A DNA stretch of 64,000 nt from Deinococcus ficus (GCF_003444775.1 NZ_CP021081.1:794001-858000); one strand, 5' to 3'. Numbered from the stretch's first letter, positions 1 to 15,263 are shown. Notes: generated by a model not told the origin, from the sequence alone. Numbers and translations are program-made.

Positions 1-307
<307 letters not shown>

Positions 308-385
308 GGCCGGATGATGCCGCGCCGGCCCGGCGCCTGTCATGACCGCCCCGTGAGAGCCGCGCAAGGGCCAGGAGAAGCGCCA

Positions 386-414
386 GCCGCCGCCCCTGGC
401 AAGGAAGCGGCGGC
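386..414 (-). terminator. Stem-loop downstream of the penicillin-binding protein gene
   Basis: GCCGCCGC at 386-393 pairs with GCGGCGGC at 407-414 around a 13-base loop. It follows the stop of the PBP gene on the minus strand. There is no T-run, so termination is an inference. The rest of 308-436 shows nothing else. Confidence 0.35.
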
Positions 415-436
415 CGGAACTGCACGTGAGGGGACC

Positions 437-2806
<2,370 letters not shown>

Positions 2807-2897
2807 GCGGTGAACCTCGGGACGCCCCCCGGCAGGCGGGCGGCGGGCAGGAAGCCGGAAAGCGGGTGGGGGGGGCCGGCGCGCATGGGGGCGGCCG

Positions 2898-3281
2898 TCA
2901 CTGGGCCGGGCGGCGGGCCTGGATCAGCTGGGTGATGCGGGCGCGCAGGTTCTTGCCGGACAGGGGCTTGTACACGATGTCGTCCGCGCCGACCAGTTTG
3001 GCGTGGTCGCGGGTCTGGTCGTCGTCCTGGGCGGTCAGGAGCAGCACCGGCGTCTGCTGCAGGCGCCGGACGCGTTTGACGCGCGAGCAGATCTCGAAGC
3101 CGTCCATGTGGGGCATCTTGACGTCCAGCAGCAGCGCGTCGGGCGTGTGGTCCTTGAGGTACTCCAGGGCCGCCCGGCCGTCGGGCACCGCGGTGATCTC
3201 ATGGCCGTCCGCCGAGAGGATGACCTCCAGCATGGTCCGGATTGCCGGTTCATCATCTGCGACGAGGATGGTGTACGCCAT
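2898..3281 (-). CDS. Single-domain response regulator (CheY-like)
   Basis: The 127-residue product is a receiver domain with no output domain. Acidic residues D9, D10 and E11, phospho-acceptor D53 (LLLDVKMP) and K105 (VYKP) are present, so phosphorylation should work. I chose ATG 3281 (MAYTILVADDEP) over the ATG three codons upstream because a TATCAT -10 box (3289-3294) ends 7 bases before it. No histidine kinase is adjacent, so the partner is unknown. It precedes the PBP gene on the same strand, but the leaderless promoter and 91-bp gap leave joint transcription unproven. Confidence 0.88.
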   Translation of the reverse strand: MAYTILVADDEPAIRTMLEVILSADGHEITAVPDGRAALEYLKDHTPDALLLDVKMPHMDGFEICSRVKRVRRLQQTPVLLLTAQDDDQTRDHAKLVGADDIVYKPLSGKNLRARITQLIQARRPAQ

Positions 3282-3365
3282 GCCCGGCATGATAAAGCAC
3301 CGGCCCTCACCACATCCTGACGCCGGCAGGCGCGCCGGGGGGCGGTGAGGGCCGGCGCCCGGCGC

Positions 3366-5081
3366 TCAGTCGGCGCTGTTCGCGGCGCTGCGGCGCTCGG
3401 CGGCTTCCTTCGCCAGCTGGCGGCGCAGGATCTTCCCGACCGCCGTCTTGGGCAGTTCACTGCGGAATTCCACGCTGCGGGGGGCCTTGTACGCGCTGAG
3501 CTCCGCGCGGCACAGCGCGATGATCTCCTTTTCCGTGACGTGCATGCCGGGCTTGAGGGCCACGACGGCGTGCACGCTCTCGCCGCGGTACGTGTCCGGG
3601 ATGCCCACCGCCGCCGCTTCCAGCACGGCCGGGTGGGTCATCAGCACTTCCTCCACCTCGCGGGGGTAGATGTTGTACCCGCCGGCGATGATCAGTTCCT
3701 TCTTGCGGTCCACGATCTGGAAGTAGCCCTTCTCGTCCATGCGGGCCATGTCGCCGGTCAGCAGCCAGCGCTTGCCGTCCAGGTCCCGAATGGTCTTGTC
3801 GGTCTCGTCCGGGCGCTGCCAGTAGCCTTTCATGACCTGTGGCCCCGCCACCCACAGCTCCCCGATCTCCCCCTGCGCGACCGGCTGCCCGGCGTCGTCC
3901 ATGATCAGGGCGTCGGTGCCGGGCACCGGCAGGCCGATGCTGCCTTCCTGCTGCTCGCCGAAGATGGGGTTCACGTGCGTGACCGGGCTGGTCTCGGTCA
4001 GGCCGTAGCCCTCCACGAGGTTCGCGCCGTGCGTGATCTCCTTGAACTTGCGGGAGGTTTCCAGCAGCAGCGGCGCGGACCCGCTGATGCACGCGCGGAT
4101 GCTGGTCACGTCGTGCCGCGCGAGGTCCGGGTGGTTGTTGATGGCGTTGTACAGCGTGGGCACGCCCGGGAACAGCGTGGCTTTCGTGCGGGCGATCTGC
4201 GTGAGGACCATCTTGATGTCGCGGGCGTTGGGCACCAGCACCATGGTCGCCCCGGTCATGACGCTGAGGTTCATGCTGACCGTCATGCCGTACACGTGGA
4301 AGAACGGTATGGCGGCCATGGTGACCTCCTGGCCTTCTCTCAGGTCGGACATCCACATGCGGCACTGCTCGGCGTTCGACACGAGGTTCTCGTGCGTGAG
4401 CATGGCGCCCTTGGGCACGCCGGTCGTGCCGCCCGTGTACTGCAGCAGCGCCACGTCGCCGGGGGTGACGGCCGCCGGCTGCGGGATGGGCGGCTGGCTC
4501 TTGCGCAGCTGCGTGAAGCTGAACACCTTCCCGCCGATGGGCACCTTGACCCACATGCCGTCCTTGCGGGCCTTGATGGGGTAGAGCTTGTTCTTCGGGA
4601 AGGGCAGGGCGTCCTGAATGCCGGTCACGATCACGCGCCGCACCGGCACGCGCTCCTGCACCTCCGCGTAGCGGGGGTAGAAGGAATCCAGCATGATCAG
4701 CGTCTCGCTGCCGCTGTCCTTCAACTGGTGCTCGAGTTCGTGCGGGGTGTACAGCGGGCTGGTGTTCACGACCACGCCACCCGCGAGCAGCACCGCGTAG
4801 AAACTCACCACGAACTGCGGGGTGTTGGGCAGCATGACCGCCACGCGCTCCCCGGGCTGCACGCCGAGTTTCTGCAGGGCGTGCGCGAACCGCTGCACCT
4901 GGAACCACAGCTCGCGGTAGTTGGTGGTGCGGCCCAGGAAGTCCAGGGCCACGCGGTCCGGATGGTGCTTGGCGGCCTGTTCCAGCAGTTGCGGCAGCGT
5001 GCGGCCGCTGGGCTGGAAGTCGTGGGGGATGCCCGGCTCGTAGTGGGCCAGCCAGGGGCGGGGGTGGGCGGTGGTGGTCAT
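3366..5081 (-). CDS. fadD: Long-chain acyl-CoA ligase (AMP-forming)
   Basis: This 571-residue member of the adenylate-forming superfamily activates fatty acids to acyl-CoA with ATP. Hallmarks are the P-loop-like YTGGTTGVPKGAMLTHENL, the GYGLTETSPV motif, and the C-terminal DRKKELIIAGGYNIYPREVE hinge with a catalytic Lys late in the sequence (KTAVGKILRR). ATG 5081 is preceded by AAGGAG at 6-base spacing, so the much longer upstream open frame is not used. A strong promoter lies about 160 bp upstream, giving a substantial leader. It is divergent from ribokinase. It probably feeds beta-oxidation or lipid synthesis; chain-length preference cannot be read from sequence. Confidence 0.92.
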   Translation of the reverse strand: MTTTAHPRPWLAHYEPGIPHDFQPSGRTLPQLLEQAAKHHPDRVALDFLGRTTNYRELWFQVQRFAHALQKLGVQPGERVAVMLPNTPQFVVSFYAVLLAGGVVVNTSPLYTPHELEHQLKDSGSETLIMLDSFYPRYAEVQERVPVRRVIVTGIQDALPFPKNKLYPIKARKDGMWVKVPIGGKVFSFTQLRKSQPPIPQPAAVTPGDVALLQYTGGTTGVPKGAMLTHENLVSNAEQCRMWMSDLREGQEVTMAAIPFFHVYGMTVSMNLSVMTGATMVLVPNARDIKMVLTQIARTKATLFPGVPTLYNAINNHPDLARHDVTSIRACISGSAPLLLETSRKFKEITHGANLVEGYGLTETSPVTHVNPIFGEQQEGSIGLPVPGTDALIMDDAGQPVAQGEIGELWVAGPQVMKGYWQRPDETDKTIRDLDGKRWLLTGDMARMDEKGYFQIVDRKKELIIAGGYNIYPREVEEVLMTHPAVLEAAAVGIPDTYRGESVHAVVALKPGMHVTEKEIIALCRAELSAYKAPRSVEFRSELPKTAVGKILRRQLAKEAAERRSAANSAD

Positions 5082-5240
5082 GGGGACTCCTTGGGCGCGG
5101 GGCAGCTCGGCACGGCGGCGGGACGGGGGCGGCTCGGCGGACGAGGGGACGGGCGCGGCAGGTGGGGTGGGGGAGGACGGGGCAGCAGCCGGTGTGCAGA
5201 CGGGCAGGGACATGGGCTGGAGATGAGTGAAATTGAACCA

Positions 5241-5268
5241 AGTATAAGGGCGGGGTCCCGGGTTGCAA
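5241..5268 (-). promoter_or_regulatory. Housekeeping promoter for fadD
   Basis: On the minus strand, TTGCAA (5263-5268) is followed after 16 bases by TATACT (5241-5246). This is the best sigma-70-type match in the fadD-rbsK intergenic region and implies a leader of about 150 nt. The remainder of 5082-5363 is GC-rich with no other feature I can support. Confidence 0.7.
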
Positions 5269-5363
5269 GACACCCACCCGAACCCAGCCCGTGCTTCCCC
5301 TCCTGCACGGGTTTTTCCACGGCGGCCCGCTCTGCAGGCCCTCGCAGGTGGCACACTGCACGC

Positions 5364-6311
5364 ATGACGGCCTCCCCGCCCCAGGTGCTGGTCATCGGCA
5401 GCGTGAACGCCGACCTGACCGTCCAGGCCCCCCGCATCCCCCGCCCCGGCGAGACCGTCCTGGGCGACCACGCCCAGGTCAGCCCCGGCGGCAAGGGCGC
5501 CAACCAGGCCGTCGCCGCCGCCCAGGCCGGCGCGCACGTCACCCTGATCGCCGCGGTGGGCGACGACCCCTTCCGCGCCCCCGCCCTGGAGGGCCTGCAG
5601 GCCGCCGGCGTGCACCTGAACGGCCTGACCACCGCGCCCGCGCCCACCGGCCTGGCCCTCATCACCGTCGCCGGGGACGGGGAGAACGCCATCACGGTCG
5701 CCAGCGGCGCGAACCTGCACCTCGCGGCCACGCACCTGCCCGCGGACCTCGGGGCCGCCCACACCCTGCTGCTGCAACAGGAACTCACGCCCGAAGTCAC
5801 CCGCGAGGCCGCCCGGCGCGCGCACGCCGCCGGGGTGAGGGTGCTGCTGAACGCCGCGCCCGCCCGCGGCGCCGACCCGGACCTCCTCGCGCACACCCAC
5901 CACCTGATCGTGAACGAGCACGAACTCGCCGCCGTGCTGCCGGCTACCGCGCACCTGCCCCGGCAGGCCGGCTCGGCCGACATCGCCGCGGCCGCCCGCA
6001 GCCTGCTGGCCCCGGCCGGTCAGGGCCCGGACACCGTGACCGTCACGCTGGGCGCGCACGGCAGCGTCACCGTGACCGCCGCCCACACCCACATCCAGCC
6101 GGCCCTGAACGTCACCGTGGTGGACACCACCGGCGCCGGCGACACCTACTGCGGCACGCTCGCCGCCCGCCTCGCGCACGGCGAGGGTCTGGAACGCGCG
6201 CTGGCGGTGGCCGGCGCGGCCGCCGCGCTGGCCTGCACCCGGCCCGGCGCGCAGGCCGCCATGCCGCCTCTGGCCGACACCCTGGCCCTGCTGGACCGCC
6301 CGGCCCGCTGA
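5364..6311 (+). CDS. rbsK: Ribokinase
   Basis: This 315-residue PfkB-family kinase should phosphorylate D-ribose to ribose-5-phosphate in the cytoplasm. The N-terminal IGSVNADLT and GGKGANQAVAAAQAG motifs and the C-terminal DTTGAGDTYCG signature, which carries the catalytic Asp and anion hole, are all present. ATG 5364 is chosen because the homology starts right after it and a CACACT box ends 6 bases upstream. No ribose transporter or Rbs regulator is adjacent, so a role in nucleoside or ribose salvage is inferred from family only. A sister PfkB sugar kinase remains possible. Confidence 0.88.
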   Translation: MTASPPQVLVIGSVNADLTVQAPRIPRPGETVLGDHAQVSPGGKGANQAVAAAQAGAHVTLIAAVGDDPFRAPALEGLQAAGVHLNGLTTAPAPTGLALITVAGDGENAITVASGANLHLAATHLPADLGAAHTLLLQQELTPEVTREAARRAHAAGVRVLLNAAPARGADPDLLAHTHHLIVNEHELAAVLPATAHLPRQAGSADIAAAARSLLAPAGQGPDTVTVTLGAHGSVTVTAAHTHIQPALNVTVVDTTGAGDTYCGTLAARLAHGEGLERALAVAGAAAALACTRPGAQAAMPPLADTLALLDRPAR

Positions 6312-6318
6312 CCGGGCG

Positions 6319-6338
6319 CCCCCAGACCGGTCTGGGGG
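6319..6338. repeat. Perfect 20-bp palindrome between rbsK and the next gene
   Basis: CCCCCAGACC (6319-6328) is followed directly by its complement GGTCTGGGGG (6329-6338), with no loop. It sits 7 bases after the rbsK stop and 5 bases before the TAGCCT box of the next gene. It could terminate rbsK or be an operator over the next gene's -35 region. There is no T-run. Confidence 0.6.
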
Positions 6339-6355
6339 TGGAGTAGCCTGACCGC

Positions 6356-6889
6356 ATGCAGTCCTACCGCTCCTTCACCGAACGCGATTACGGGGTCATG
6401 CAGGCCCTGGACCTCGCCGCGCAACGCCACGCCGACCCCGAGTTCGACACCCGGCCCGACCGGGAACGCGAGGGCCGGCTGAACACCAGCCTTCCCGCCC
6501 TGAAGTTCTACGAGCGCAGCGAGCACTCCTTCCTCGCCGAGGACGAGCAGGGCGTGGCGCAGGGCTTCGTGCTGGCCCAGCCGGTCTGGCAGGGCGACCG
6601 GCCCATCGTGCTGGTCCGCACCGTGACCCTCGCGCCCGGCGCGCCCGAGGCGACCGCCCCGGGGCTGCTGCACGCCGCGGTGAAAAGCGCCTACGACACC
6701 GCCGTGTACGAGGTGCACTACCCCCTCACCCCTGCCCTGCTGCCCGCCGCGGAGGCCGAGGGCAGCAACGTGATCGGCCGCTACGCCGTGCAGCACCTCG
6801 GCACCCGCAATGAGACGGCGCCCGGCGAGCAGCTCGGGCAGCGCCAGGTGCCCCGCCCCCCCGCCGACCCGGCGCCGGACCCGCAGTAA
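6356..6889 (+). CDS. Conserved protein of unknown function, possibly acetyltransferase-like
   Basis: The 177-residue product lacks a signal peptide or membrane segment. The region EHSFLAEDEQGVAQGFVLA followed by VLVRTVTL resembles the central strands of the GNAT fold, and similar Deinococcus-Thermus proteins (DUF1999) have been assigned to that fold; this is a recollection, not a computed match. The last 25 residues are proline-rich and probably disordered. A TAGCCT box (6344-6349) ends 6 bases before ATG 6356, suggesting its own leaderless transcript. The function is unknown. Confidence 0.75.
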   Translation: MQSYRSFTERDYGVMQALDLAAQRHADPEFDTRPDREREGRLNTSLPALKFYERSEHSFLAEDEQGVAQGFVLAQPVWQGDRPIVLVRTVTLAPGAPEATAPGLLHAAVKSAYDTAVYEVHYPLTPALLPAAEAEGSNVIGRYAVQHLGTRNETAPGEQLGQRQVPRPPADPAPDPQ

Positions 6890-6946
6890 GGCCGGCCCGC
6901 CGGGGGTGTCAGGCTGCTGCAAGGGCGCGTCGCGCATAATGCACGC

Positions 6947-7159
<213 letters not shown>

Positions 7160-7167
7160 GCCCGGCC

Positions 7168-7494
7168 GTGGCGCTGGGCTACGTGGGCGTCCTGACCATC
7201 CGGGTGGAGATGCCCTGGGTGGAGAACCTCAAGGAGAAACGCGCCCTGGTCCGCCCGGTCGTGGAACGCCTCAAGGTGCGCTTTCCCCTGACGGTCGCCC
7301 GGCTGGACGGCCTGGACGCACACGACTGGGAAGTGATCGGCGTGGCGACCATCAGCAACGATTACGGCTGGGTGCAGGACACGCTGCGCATGGCCGCGGA
7401 CTACATCGCCAAGGAAGGGCCGTACCGCGTCACCGAGGAACACACCGAGATCCGCGTGCTCGGCGATGAGGACGACCCCGAAGACGAGCTGTAA
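7168..7494 (+). CDS. DUF503 (YlxP-like) protein
   Basis: The 108-residue product matches DUF503: [21 protein letters not shown] near the start, a central [23 protein letters not shown], and an acidic tail. YlxP-like genes often sit beside ribosome assembly genes such as rbfA, but not here. GTG 7168 starts 8 bases after the stop of the HMA-fold gene, so the two are probably co-transcribed and the start is set by coupling. In vivo function is not established for the family. Confidence 0.82.
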   Translation: MALGYVGVLTIRVEMPWVENLKEKRALVRPVVERLKVRFPLTVARLDGLDAHDWEVIGVATISNDYGWVQDTLRMAADYIAKEGPYRVTEEHTEIRVLGDEDDPEDEL

Positions 7495-7517
7495 CACGTT
7501 TCACTGAACAGGAAACA

Positions 7518-7545
7518 GCGGCAGGCCCGGAATGGGGCCTGCCGC
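7518..7545. terminator. Bidirectional terminator between DUF503 and lepB
   Basis: An 11-bp perfect stem (GCGGCAGGCCC at 7518-7528 with 7535-7545) and a 6-base loop lie between two convergent genes. Weak T-rich sequence flanks both sides. Confidence 0.75.
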
Positions 7546-7560
7546 CGTTCTTGCCTCCGC

Positions 7561-8355
7561 TCAGGGCTTCGTGCTGTTCAGGGCGTCGAACTCGGCCGGG
7601 CGGGTCAGGAGCCGCCAGTTGAGTTTCGCCTCGCCCTCGGGCTTGGCGGCCTGCGCGAGGTTGCAGTTGTAGTTCATGGTGGTCTTGCGCATGATCGGCC
7701 ACACCACGGCCGCCGCGCGCCCCGCCACGTCCCGCTGCGCGATGGGTCCCACGATGCGGGAGTCCTCGCTGCCGCCGGGGCTGCGGTTGTCACCCATCAC
7801 GTAGTAGGACTTCGCGGGCACGGTGATCTCCTCCTGGTCGGGGACCACGTTCACCACCTGGCCCTCGATGCTGCTGCTGCTGGCGCGGTTGGCGACCTCG
7901 CTCTGCGTGTCCCAGCAGCCCTGCTGCCGCCAGTAGTCGGTGGTCCAGCGCGAGTCGAGCTTCACGCCGTTCACGGTGACCTCCCCGCCGGAGATGCTGA
8001 CCCGGTCGCCGGGCAGCGCGATGATGCGTTTGATCAGGAACGGGCGGTACTCCCACAGCCCGAACGCGCTCTTGTTCAGGTTGCCGATCTTCTCGGCCGC
8101 CTCGCGGGGCGGTTTGAAGATCACGATGTCCCCGCGTTTGAAGTCGCCGATGCCGGCCTTGTGCAGCCACGTCTCGTACTTGGGCACCAGCACGCGCTCC
8201 CCGTGACGGAGGTTGGGCATCATGCTCACGCCGTCCACGCCCACCAGGGTCGCCAGGAACTGGGTGATCACCACGGCGAACACCACGGGCTCCAGGAACT
8301 CCTTCCAGATTTTCTGCCAGGGGGTGAGGGGAGGCTTCACTTGGGTCACGGTCAT
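7561..8355 (-). CDS. lepB: Signal peptidase I
   Basis: This 264-residue membrane protease removes Sec signal peptides. One membrane segment spans about residues 22-40, followed by catalytic Ser44 in [11 protein letters not shown] and catalytic Lys109 in [12 protein letters not shown]. The C-terminal box [17 protein letters not shown] is intact. I prefer ATG 8355 (MTVTQVKPP) to the ATG at 8376, since a TATGCT box (8365-8370) lies between them and ends 9 bases before 8355. An insertion of about 60 residues between the substrate-binding strands (WTTDYWRQQ...SSSSIEG) is larger than in minimal Gram-positive enzymes. Confidence 0.93.
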   Translation of the reverse strand: MTVTQVKPPLTPWQKIWKEFLEPVVFAVVITQFLATLVGVDGVSMMPNLRHGERVLVPKYETWLHKAGIGDFKRGDIVIFKPPREAAEKIGNLNKSAFGLWEYRPFLIKRIIALPGDRVSISGGEVTVNGVKLDSRWTTDYWRQQGCWDTQSEVANRASSSSIEGQVVNVVPDQEEITVPAKSYYVMGDNRSPGGSEDSRIVGPIAQRDVAGRAAAVVWPIMRKTTMNYNCNLAQAAKPEGEAKLNWRLLTRPAEFDALNSTKP

Positions 8356-8418
8356 GCGGAGATGAGCATAGCCCATGCGCCGCGCCCGCTTCTCATCCGT
8401 TGGATGCAGGAGGCCCGC

Positions 8419-9213
8419 TCAGCCCAGCGCGGCCAGCAGAGCCGGCAGTTCCGCCAGCGCCGCTTCCCGCCCCGCCTGGATGGCCTCCTGCGCCCGCGCG
8501 AAGGACTGCAGGTCGATGCTGCCGAGTTGCGGGCGCAGCAGCACGTCCGGCCGGTACAGGCTCAGCCGCGCGTCGGTGAGCTGCGCCTGCATGATCTCCA
8601 CCGCGCGGCGAAGGGCCTGCACGCTGCCCAGGTGCGCCTCGCGTTTCCACAGCAGCAGCCGGCGCTCCTGCAGTTCCAGCGGGCTGGCGGCGGTCACGTC
8701 CACGGCCAGCATGCGCCGCACGCCCAGGAACAGCGCGGCGTCCACCGGCACCTGGTTCAGCACGCCGCCGTCGGTGAGCAGCATGTCGCCCAGCGGCACG
8801 GGCTCCAGCGCGCCCGGGTAGGCGATGGTGGCGCGCACGGCCGCATGCAGGTCCCCGCGCGTGAGGTACACGCCGCGCCCGGAGAGCATGTCGGTCGCGG
8901 TGACCGCCAGGGGCAGGCTCAGGTCCTCGAAGGTGCGGGGCAGGTGGGCCTCCAGCCAGGAGTCCATCAGGGTCAGTCGCAGGCCGGTGCTGGGCCGCCA
9001 GTCGAACACCTTGCGCCAGGACACCCCGGTCGCCAGGCGTTCGAGTTCCTGCCCGCCGACGCCCGCGGCGATCAGTGCGCCGATCATGCCGCCCATGCTG
9101 GTGCCGGCCACGACCTGCGGCACCAGCCCGGCGTCTTCCAGCACCTGCCATACCCCGATGTGCGCCAGGCCGCGTGCGCCGCCGCCGCCCAGCACCAGTC
9201 CAAAACCCGTCAT
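8419..9213 (-). CDS. Patatin-like phospholipase (RssA/YchK type)
   Basis: This 264-residue cytoplasmic serine hydrolase has the oxyanion motif GGGGARG, nucleophile motif GTSMGG, and DGG, which completes the Ser-Asp dyad. The size matches small bacterial patatin-like esterases rather than large secreted toxins. Substrate is unknown; lipid or acyl-ester hydrolysis is inferred from the family. A near-consensus TACAAT box (9220-9225) ends 6 bases before ATG 9213. It is divergent from a Ser/Thr kinase, with an inverted repeat between them. Confidence 0.87.
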   Translation of the reverse strand: MTGFGLVLGGGGARGLAHIGVWQVLEDAGLVPQVVAGTSMGGMIGALIAAGVGGQELERLATGVSWRKVFDWRPSTGLRLTLMDSWLEAHLPRTFEDLSLPLAVTATDMLSGRGVYLTRGDLHAAVRATIAYPGALEPVPLGDMLLTDGGVLNQVPVDAALFLGVRRMLAVDVTAASPLELQERRLLLWKREAHLGSVQALRRAVEIMQAQLTDARLSLYRPDVLLRPQLGSIDLQSFARAQEAIQAGREAALAELPALLAALG

Positions 9214-9234
9214 GCCCGAATTGTAGGGAGGCCC

Positions 9235-9265
9235 CCCCCTTCCTGCACCGGGTCCAGGAAAGGGG
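9235..9265. repeat. Inverted repeat in the divergent patatin/kinase promoter region
   Basis: CCCCCTTCCTG (9235-9245) and CAGGAAAGGGG (9255-9265) pair with one mismatch around a 9-base spacer. The repeat lies 10 bases upstream of the patatin -10 box. It could be an operator or a transcribed hairpin. Confidence 0.5.
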
Positions 9266-9319
9266 CGGGGAGGCCGCCGCACTAGCCGCCGCGGGCGCAC
9301 CTGGGGTAGGGTGACCGGG

Positions 9320-10072
9320 ATGCCAATCGCGGGACAGGTCGTAGGCGACGGACTCCGGCTGGTCCGGCCCATCGGACGCGGCTCGCGGAGCATGGTGTAC
9401 TTCGCCGTGGACCGCACCGGGCAGCCCCGCGCCGTGAAGATCTTCCCCGCGCACCTCGCCGAGTTCGCCGTGCGCGAACTCCAGAATGCCAGCGACCTCG
9501 ACCACCCCCGCCTGGCGCGCATCGTGGGCCGCACCGAGGTGGACGGCCACCCGGCCCTAATCGGCACCCTGGCCCGCGGCGAGGTGCTGTTCACCCGCTA
9601 CGCCAGCCGCCCCGCCGCGCAGACCGAACGCCGCGCCTTCCTGCTCACCCTGGCGCACGTGCTGGACGGCCTGGGGTACCTGCACGAGCGCGGGCTGGTG
9701 CACCGCGACATCAAACCCGAGAACATCATCGTGGAGGCCGACGGCAGCGCGAAACTGGTGGATTTCGACCTGAGCGGCCCGGCCTTCGAGCGCTTCGACA
9801 CCCCCACCCGCTTCGGCACCGCCGCCTTCCAGAGTCCGGAAGCGGCCCGCGGCGAACCCCTCGGGCCGGAAAGCGACCTGTACGGTATCGGCGTGCTGCT
9901 CGGCTGGGGGGTGCACGGGCAACTGCTGGACCTCCCCGAGGACTACCCCCGACAGGACGACCCCCTGGAACTGCTGCACATCCAGCTGACCCGCCGGGAC
10001 CGCACCCGGCGGCCCAACGACGCGCACTGGGCGAAAGAGGAACTGCTGCGCCTCGCCGCGCTGCCCCACTGA
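9320..10072 (+). CDS. Compact Ser/Thr protein kinase with altered DFG motif
   Basis: The 250-residue protein is a bare eukaryotic-type kinase domain with no membrane or sensor domain. It has a glycine-rich loop ([14 protein letters not shown]), the ATP-anchoring Lys in RAVKIFP, and the catalytic loop HRDIKPENI. The metal-binding DFG reads DFD (VDFDLSGP) and the APE motif reads SPE. The metal-chelating Asp is kept, so activity is plausible. ATG 9320 is favoured over GTG 9311 because TAGGGT (9307-9312) ends 7 bases before it and overlaps the GTG. No phosphatase gene is adjacent. Substrates are unknown. Confidence 0.85.
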   Translation: MPIAGQVVGDGLRLVRPIGRGSRSMVYFAVDRTGQPRAVKIFPAHLAEFAVRELQNASDLDHPRLARIVGRTEVDGHPALIGTLARGEVLFTRYASRPAAQTERRAFLLTLAHVLDGLGYLHERGLVHRDIKPENIIVEADGSAKLVDFDLSGPAFERFDTPTRFGTAAFQSPEAARGEPLGPESDLYGIGVLLGWGVHGQLLDLPEDYPRQDDPLELLHIQLTRRDRTRRPNDAHWAKEELLRLAALPH

Positions 10073-10103
10073 CCCCCACCCCACCTGTCAGCACACCATC
10101 TTT

Positions 10104-10126
10104 CTTGAGTGTGGTCGTGTTAACCT
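10104..10126 (+). promoter_or_regulatory. Possible dnaJ control region with HspR-like half-site
   Basis: CTTGAGT (10104-10110) equals one half of the HspR/HAIR consensus (CTTGAGT-N7-ACTCAAG), but the partner half is degenerate (TGTTAAC). TAACCT (10121-10126) could be the -10 box, with no good -35. The assignment is tentative. Confidence 0.3.
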
Positions 10127-10172
10127 GTGAGGCGGAGGTCGGGCCCCCCGCGCCCGGCAGAACAAAGCACCC

Positions 10173-11288
<1,116 letters not shown>

Positions 11289-11308
11289 TCCCTTCACCTA
11301 CTTGAACA

Positions 11309-11333
11309 CGCCGCCCGGGGTTCCGGGGCGGCG
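11309..11333. terminator. Bidirectional terminator between dnaJ and the desaturase-like gene
   Basis: CGCCGCCC (11309-11316) pairs with GGGCGGCG (11326-11333) between two convergent genes. The T-tail is poor. Confidence 0.55.
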
Positions 11334-11366
11334 CCATTCAATTGGCGCAGGGGAGAGGAGATTGGG

Positions 11367-12824
11367 TCACGGCACCTCGTGCACGTCGAACACGTCGCGC
11401 AGCGCCGCCCGCGCCGCGTGGTACCCGGCCATGCCGTGCACCCCCCCGCCCGGCGGGGTGCTGCTGCTGCACAGGTACACGCCCCGCACCGGCGTCCGGT
11501 AGGGCACGGCACTCAGGACCGGGCGCACCAGCAGGCCCCGCAGGTCGCCCCGCCCGCCGTTCACGTCCCCGCCGCGGAACACCGGGCTGAAGGCCTCCAG
11601 CGCAGGGGCGGTTGTCACGTGCCGCGCCCGCACCCGTTCCCCGAACCCCGGGGCGAAGCGCTCGATCTGCGCCTCCACCGCCGCCTGCACGCTGCCGGCA
11701 TACCCGTTCGGGACGTGCGCGTACGCCCAGAAGGTGTGCCCGCCCGCCGGTGCGCGGGAAGGGTCGAACAGGCTGTGCTGCGCCGCCAGCACGTACGGCC
11801 GCGCGTGCGGGGCGCGACTCAGGTCAGCCTCGGCCGCGCGGATCTCGTCGGCCGTGCCGCCTAGGTGAAGCGTTCCGGCCTGCGCCACCCGTGCGTCCCG
11901 CCAGGGCACCGGCCCGGACAGCGCGTAATCGAATTTCTGGATGCCGGGCCCGTAGCGGTAGCGCTCCAGCGCCGCGCGGTACCCGGCTGGCGCCCGTTCT
12001 CCCAGCAGGCGCAGCAGCACGGCCGGGCTGCTGTCCACCAGCACCACCCGCGCGTCCGGCAGGTCCCGGGCGTCCCGGACCGTCACGCCGGTCAGGACCT
12101 CACCCCCCAGGTGCCGCAGGTACCCGGCCAGCGCGTCCGACAGGGCCTGCGCGCCCCCGCGCGGAAAGGGCCAGCCGACCGCGTGGGCCAGCAGGGCCAG
12201 CACCAGCGTCGGCGCGGCGGTGGCCGGGGCGGTCAGCGGCAGGGTGGTGTGCGCCGCCAGGCCCGCCCACAGTGCCCGGCCGGCCGGCGTGCGGAACAGC
12301 GTCTGCCCGGCCGCCCACGCGGACGGCAGGCCCCGCAGCCCGAACCGGGTCAGCGTCAGGGGCCGGGCCGGCACGCGCCCCAACGTCTGCGGCAGGGGCT
12401 GCAGCAGGTCGTCCAGCAGGCCCTCCCAGTCACTCAGCAGCGGAGCCATCAGCCGGCGGTAGGTGCGGCCGTCCCGGCCCAGGCCCTCCGCGGTGGCGTC
12501 CAGGCTGCGGTGCAGGGCCACGCTCCCGGCGCCCAGCGGATGCGCGGCCGGCACGGGGGGCTGCACCCACGACAGCCCGAAAGCGTGCAGCGGCCACTGC
12601 CGGAACGCGGGGCTGGCCGCCGCCAGCGGGTGAATCGCCGAGCCGACATCGTGAATGAAGCCCGGGAGGGTGAGTTCGGCGCTGCTGGCCCCGCCGCCCA
12701 CCCGGTCGTGGGCTTCGAGGACCTGCACGCGCAGCCCGGCGCGGGCGAGCAGCACCGCGGCACTCAGGCCATTAGGTCCGGCGCCGATCACCACGGCGTC
12801 CAGCGCGGGCTTGGCGGCGGGCAT
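11367..12824 (-). CDS. FAD-dependent oxidoreductase, phytoene desaturase-like
   Basis: The 485-residue protein begins with a dinucleotide-binding motif ([20 protein letters not shown]) followed by an acidic second-strand end ([12 protein letters not shown]), as in the CrtI/amine oxidase superfamily. The C-terminus has the matching FAD motif region ([22 protein letters not shown]). It resembles the human PYROXD2-like branch as much as true carotenoid desaturases, so a carotenoid substrate is only possible. ATG 12824 is chosen because TATGCT (12832-12837) ends 7 bases upstream. It is divergent from prs and has no carotenoid genes next to it. Confidence 0.82.
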   Translation of the reverse strand: MPAAKPALDAVVIGAGPNGLSAAVLLARAGLRVQVLEAHDRVGGGASSAELTLPGFIHDVGSAIHPLAAASPAFRQWPLHAFGLSWVQPPVPAAHPLGAGSVALHRSLDATAEGLGRDGRTYRRLMAPLLSDWEGLLDDLLQPLPQTLGRVPARPLTLTRFGLRGLPSAWAAGQTLFRTPAGRALWAGLAAHTTLPLTAPATAAPTLVLALLAHAVGWPFPRGGAQALSDALAGYLRHLGGEVLTGVTVRDARDLPDARVVLVDSSPAVLLRLLGERAPAGYRAALERYRYGPGIQKFDYALSGPVPWRDARVAQAGTLHLGGTADEIRAAEADLSRAPHARPYVLAAQHSLFDPSRAPAGGHTFWAYAHVPNGYAGSVQAAVEAQIERFAPGFGERVRARHVTTAPALEAFSPVFRGGDVNGGRGDLRGLLVRPVLSAVPYRTPVRGVYLCSSSTPPGGGVHGMAGYHAARAALRDVFDVHEVP

Positions 12825-12904
12825 GTCCGGCAGCATACCCGCGCCCGGACGCCCGGGGTGTCCGGTGTTCCTGACTCCGTTCCGGCCCTGTGCGTCCCGG
12901 CCGG

Positions 12905-12934
12905 GTGACAGCCTGCGGACAGGCCGGGTATGCT
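12905..12934 (+). promoter_or_regulatory. Putative prs promoter
   Basis: GTGACA (12905-12910), an 18-base spacer and TATGCT (12929-12934) precede prs, giving a leader of about 100 nt with its own ribosome-binding site. Confidence 0.5.
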
Positions 12935-13037
12935 GCCCCCAGCCGAGGGCCACGGGGCACGACGTTTCACGTGCCGCCTGCCCTTGTTCCTGCCCGCCTG
13001 CCGCACCTCCGTCCGTTCCGTGCTTGAAGGAGCTTCC

Positions 13038-14036
<999 letters not shown>

Positions 14037-14043
14037 ACACCAA

Positions 14044-14082
14044 GAAGCGGGCCGCCTGAGGAGTTCCCAGGCGGCCCGCTTC
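14044..14082. terminator. Bidirectional terminator between prs and DAHP synthase
   Basis: A 15-bp perfect stem (14044-14058 with 14068-14082) and 9-base loop lie between convergent genes. Confidence 0.8.
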
Positions 14083-14093
14083 ATGGCGTGATG

Positions 14094-15179
<1,086 letters not shown>

Positions 15180-15263
15180 AGGGGGCAGTGTAGGAGTCGC
15201 CCGGCAACCCGGGCCGCCGCGAGGCTAGTCAATTGACAGGAGTTGTCTTGGTTGTGGGCCCGG

